Source: Nitrospinaceae bacterium
GTDB taxonomy: Bacteria; Nitrospinota; Nitrospinia; Nitrospinales; Nitrospinaceae
NCBI GenBank assembly: GCA_029261615.1
Contig: JAJDAX010000294.1
Location: 1-7,053 of the forward strand
Direction of reading: 5' to 3'
DNA length: 7,053 nt
Program-made: the position numbers and the translations under genes
Shown here: positions 6,776 to 7,053 of the stretch, in pieces
Layout of the letters: each line of letters begins with the position of its first letter
How positions within the stretch are numbered: position 1 is the stretch's first letter
The notes under the pieces: generated by a model
Told to the model about the DNA's origin: nothing
Databases searched by the model: none
What the model saw: only the letters and a program-made list of their open reading frames with translations

Positions 6776-7053
6776 GGTAGTTTCGAGCCGGACAAGGCTA
6801 GCGGTTAAAGGCGGGATTACCTGCCTGCCATTATGGGAGAAAACGCCTTTGTTTTCAAGGGTGTCTGAATATTTGAGTGCTGATGCTCTTTCAAGGAAAA
6901 TATTCGACGGAGTAAATTAACTTTGATGACCTCTATGCTTTTCTAAAATGAAATTGAAATCCTGGTAAGTTGTGTTTTAGGATTATTTCTGGTGATTAAC
7001 TTTCAGGAAAAATTTCTTCAATTCTCCCAGTGAAAAACAGAGGACTTCCGTTG
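6776..7053. other. Intergenic region upstream of the operon
   Basis: This 278-base stretch is more AT-rich than the genes beside it. Both strands were read for starts: only reading frames of about a dozen codons or fewer are present, so no gene is called. It holds the operon promoter and a 9-base direct repeat, ATTAACTTT, at 6916-6924 and 6995-7003. Near the right edge GAGGA followed six bases later by a terminal TTG could be the start of a + strand gene beyond the window, but this cannot be tested here. Confidence 0.5.
6830..6858 (-). promoter_or_regulatory. Candidate sigma70-type promoter of the glycan operon
   Basis: On the - strand TTGAAA (6853-6858) and CATAAT (6830-6835) are separated by exactly 17 bases; each box matches five of six consensus positions. 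Transcription would begin near 6822-6825, leaving a leader of about 50 bases before the GTG at 6775. It is the best-placed promoter-like sequence upstream of the operon. No operator is recognisable. Confidence 0.55.

Noticed and set aside
6954..6983. Possible + strand promoter TTGAAA, 18 bases, TAGGAT
   Set aside because: The -10 box matches only four of six positions and no gene to the right can be seen; AT-rich DNA gives such matches by chance.

Overview
The window looks like chromosomal DNA from a Gram-negative bacterium of moderate GC content. The proteins have a Nitrospinota or deltaproteobacterial flavour, but that is an impression from sequence style and not a tested placement. There are no RNA genes, mobile elements, CRISPR arrays or signs of recent transfer that I can see.

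Left edge (1-525, + strand): the C-terminal part of a glutamine-dependent NAD+ synthetase (nadE), a housekeeping gene cut by the window boundary. It converges on the next gene with only 16 bases between the two stop codons.

Main block (542-6775, - strand): a tight four-gene operon, read right to left. First comes a family 2 glycosyltransferase of the rhamnosyltransferase-like type (5927-6775). It is followed by a polyprenyl-phosphate sugar-1-phosphate transferase of the WecA/MraY superfamily (4828-5898). Two related large membrane proteins end the operon (2604-4823 and 542-2617). Each has an N-terminal GT-C-type multi-membrane domain resembling the eukaryotic TMTC O-mannosyltransferases and a C-terminal TPR array. 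Junctions are 28 bases, 4 bases and a 14-base overlap, so co-transcription and translational coupling are likely. A good sigma70-type promoter candidate (TTGAAA, 17-base spacer, CATAAT) lies 55 bases upstream of the first gene.

Right edge (6776-7053): an AT-richer 278-base region without a credible gene. It holds the operon promoter and a few short repeats.

Working model (inference): the WecA-like enzyme primes a lipid carrier with a sugar phosphate, the GT2 enzyme extends the glycan on the cytoplasmic side, and the paired GT-C/TPR proteins transfer sugar on the periplasmic side, with the TPR arrays gripping a protein or glycan acceptor. This could be a small protein O-glycosylation or surface-glycan module. 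The tandem GT-C/TPR pair is its most distinctive part.
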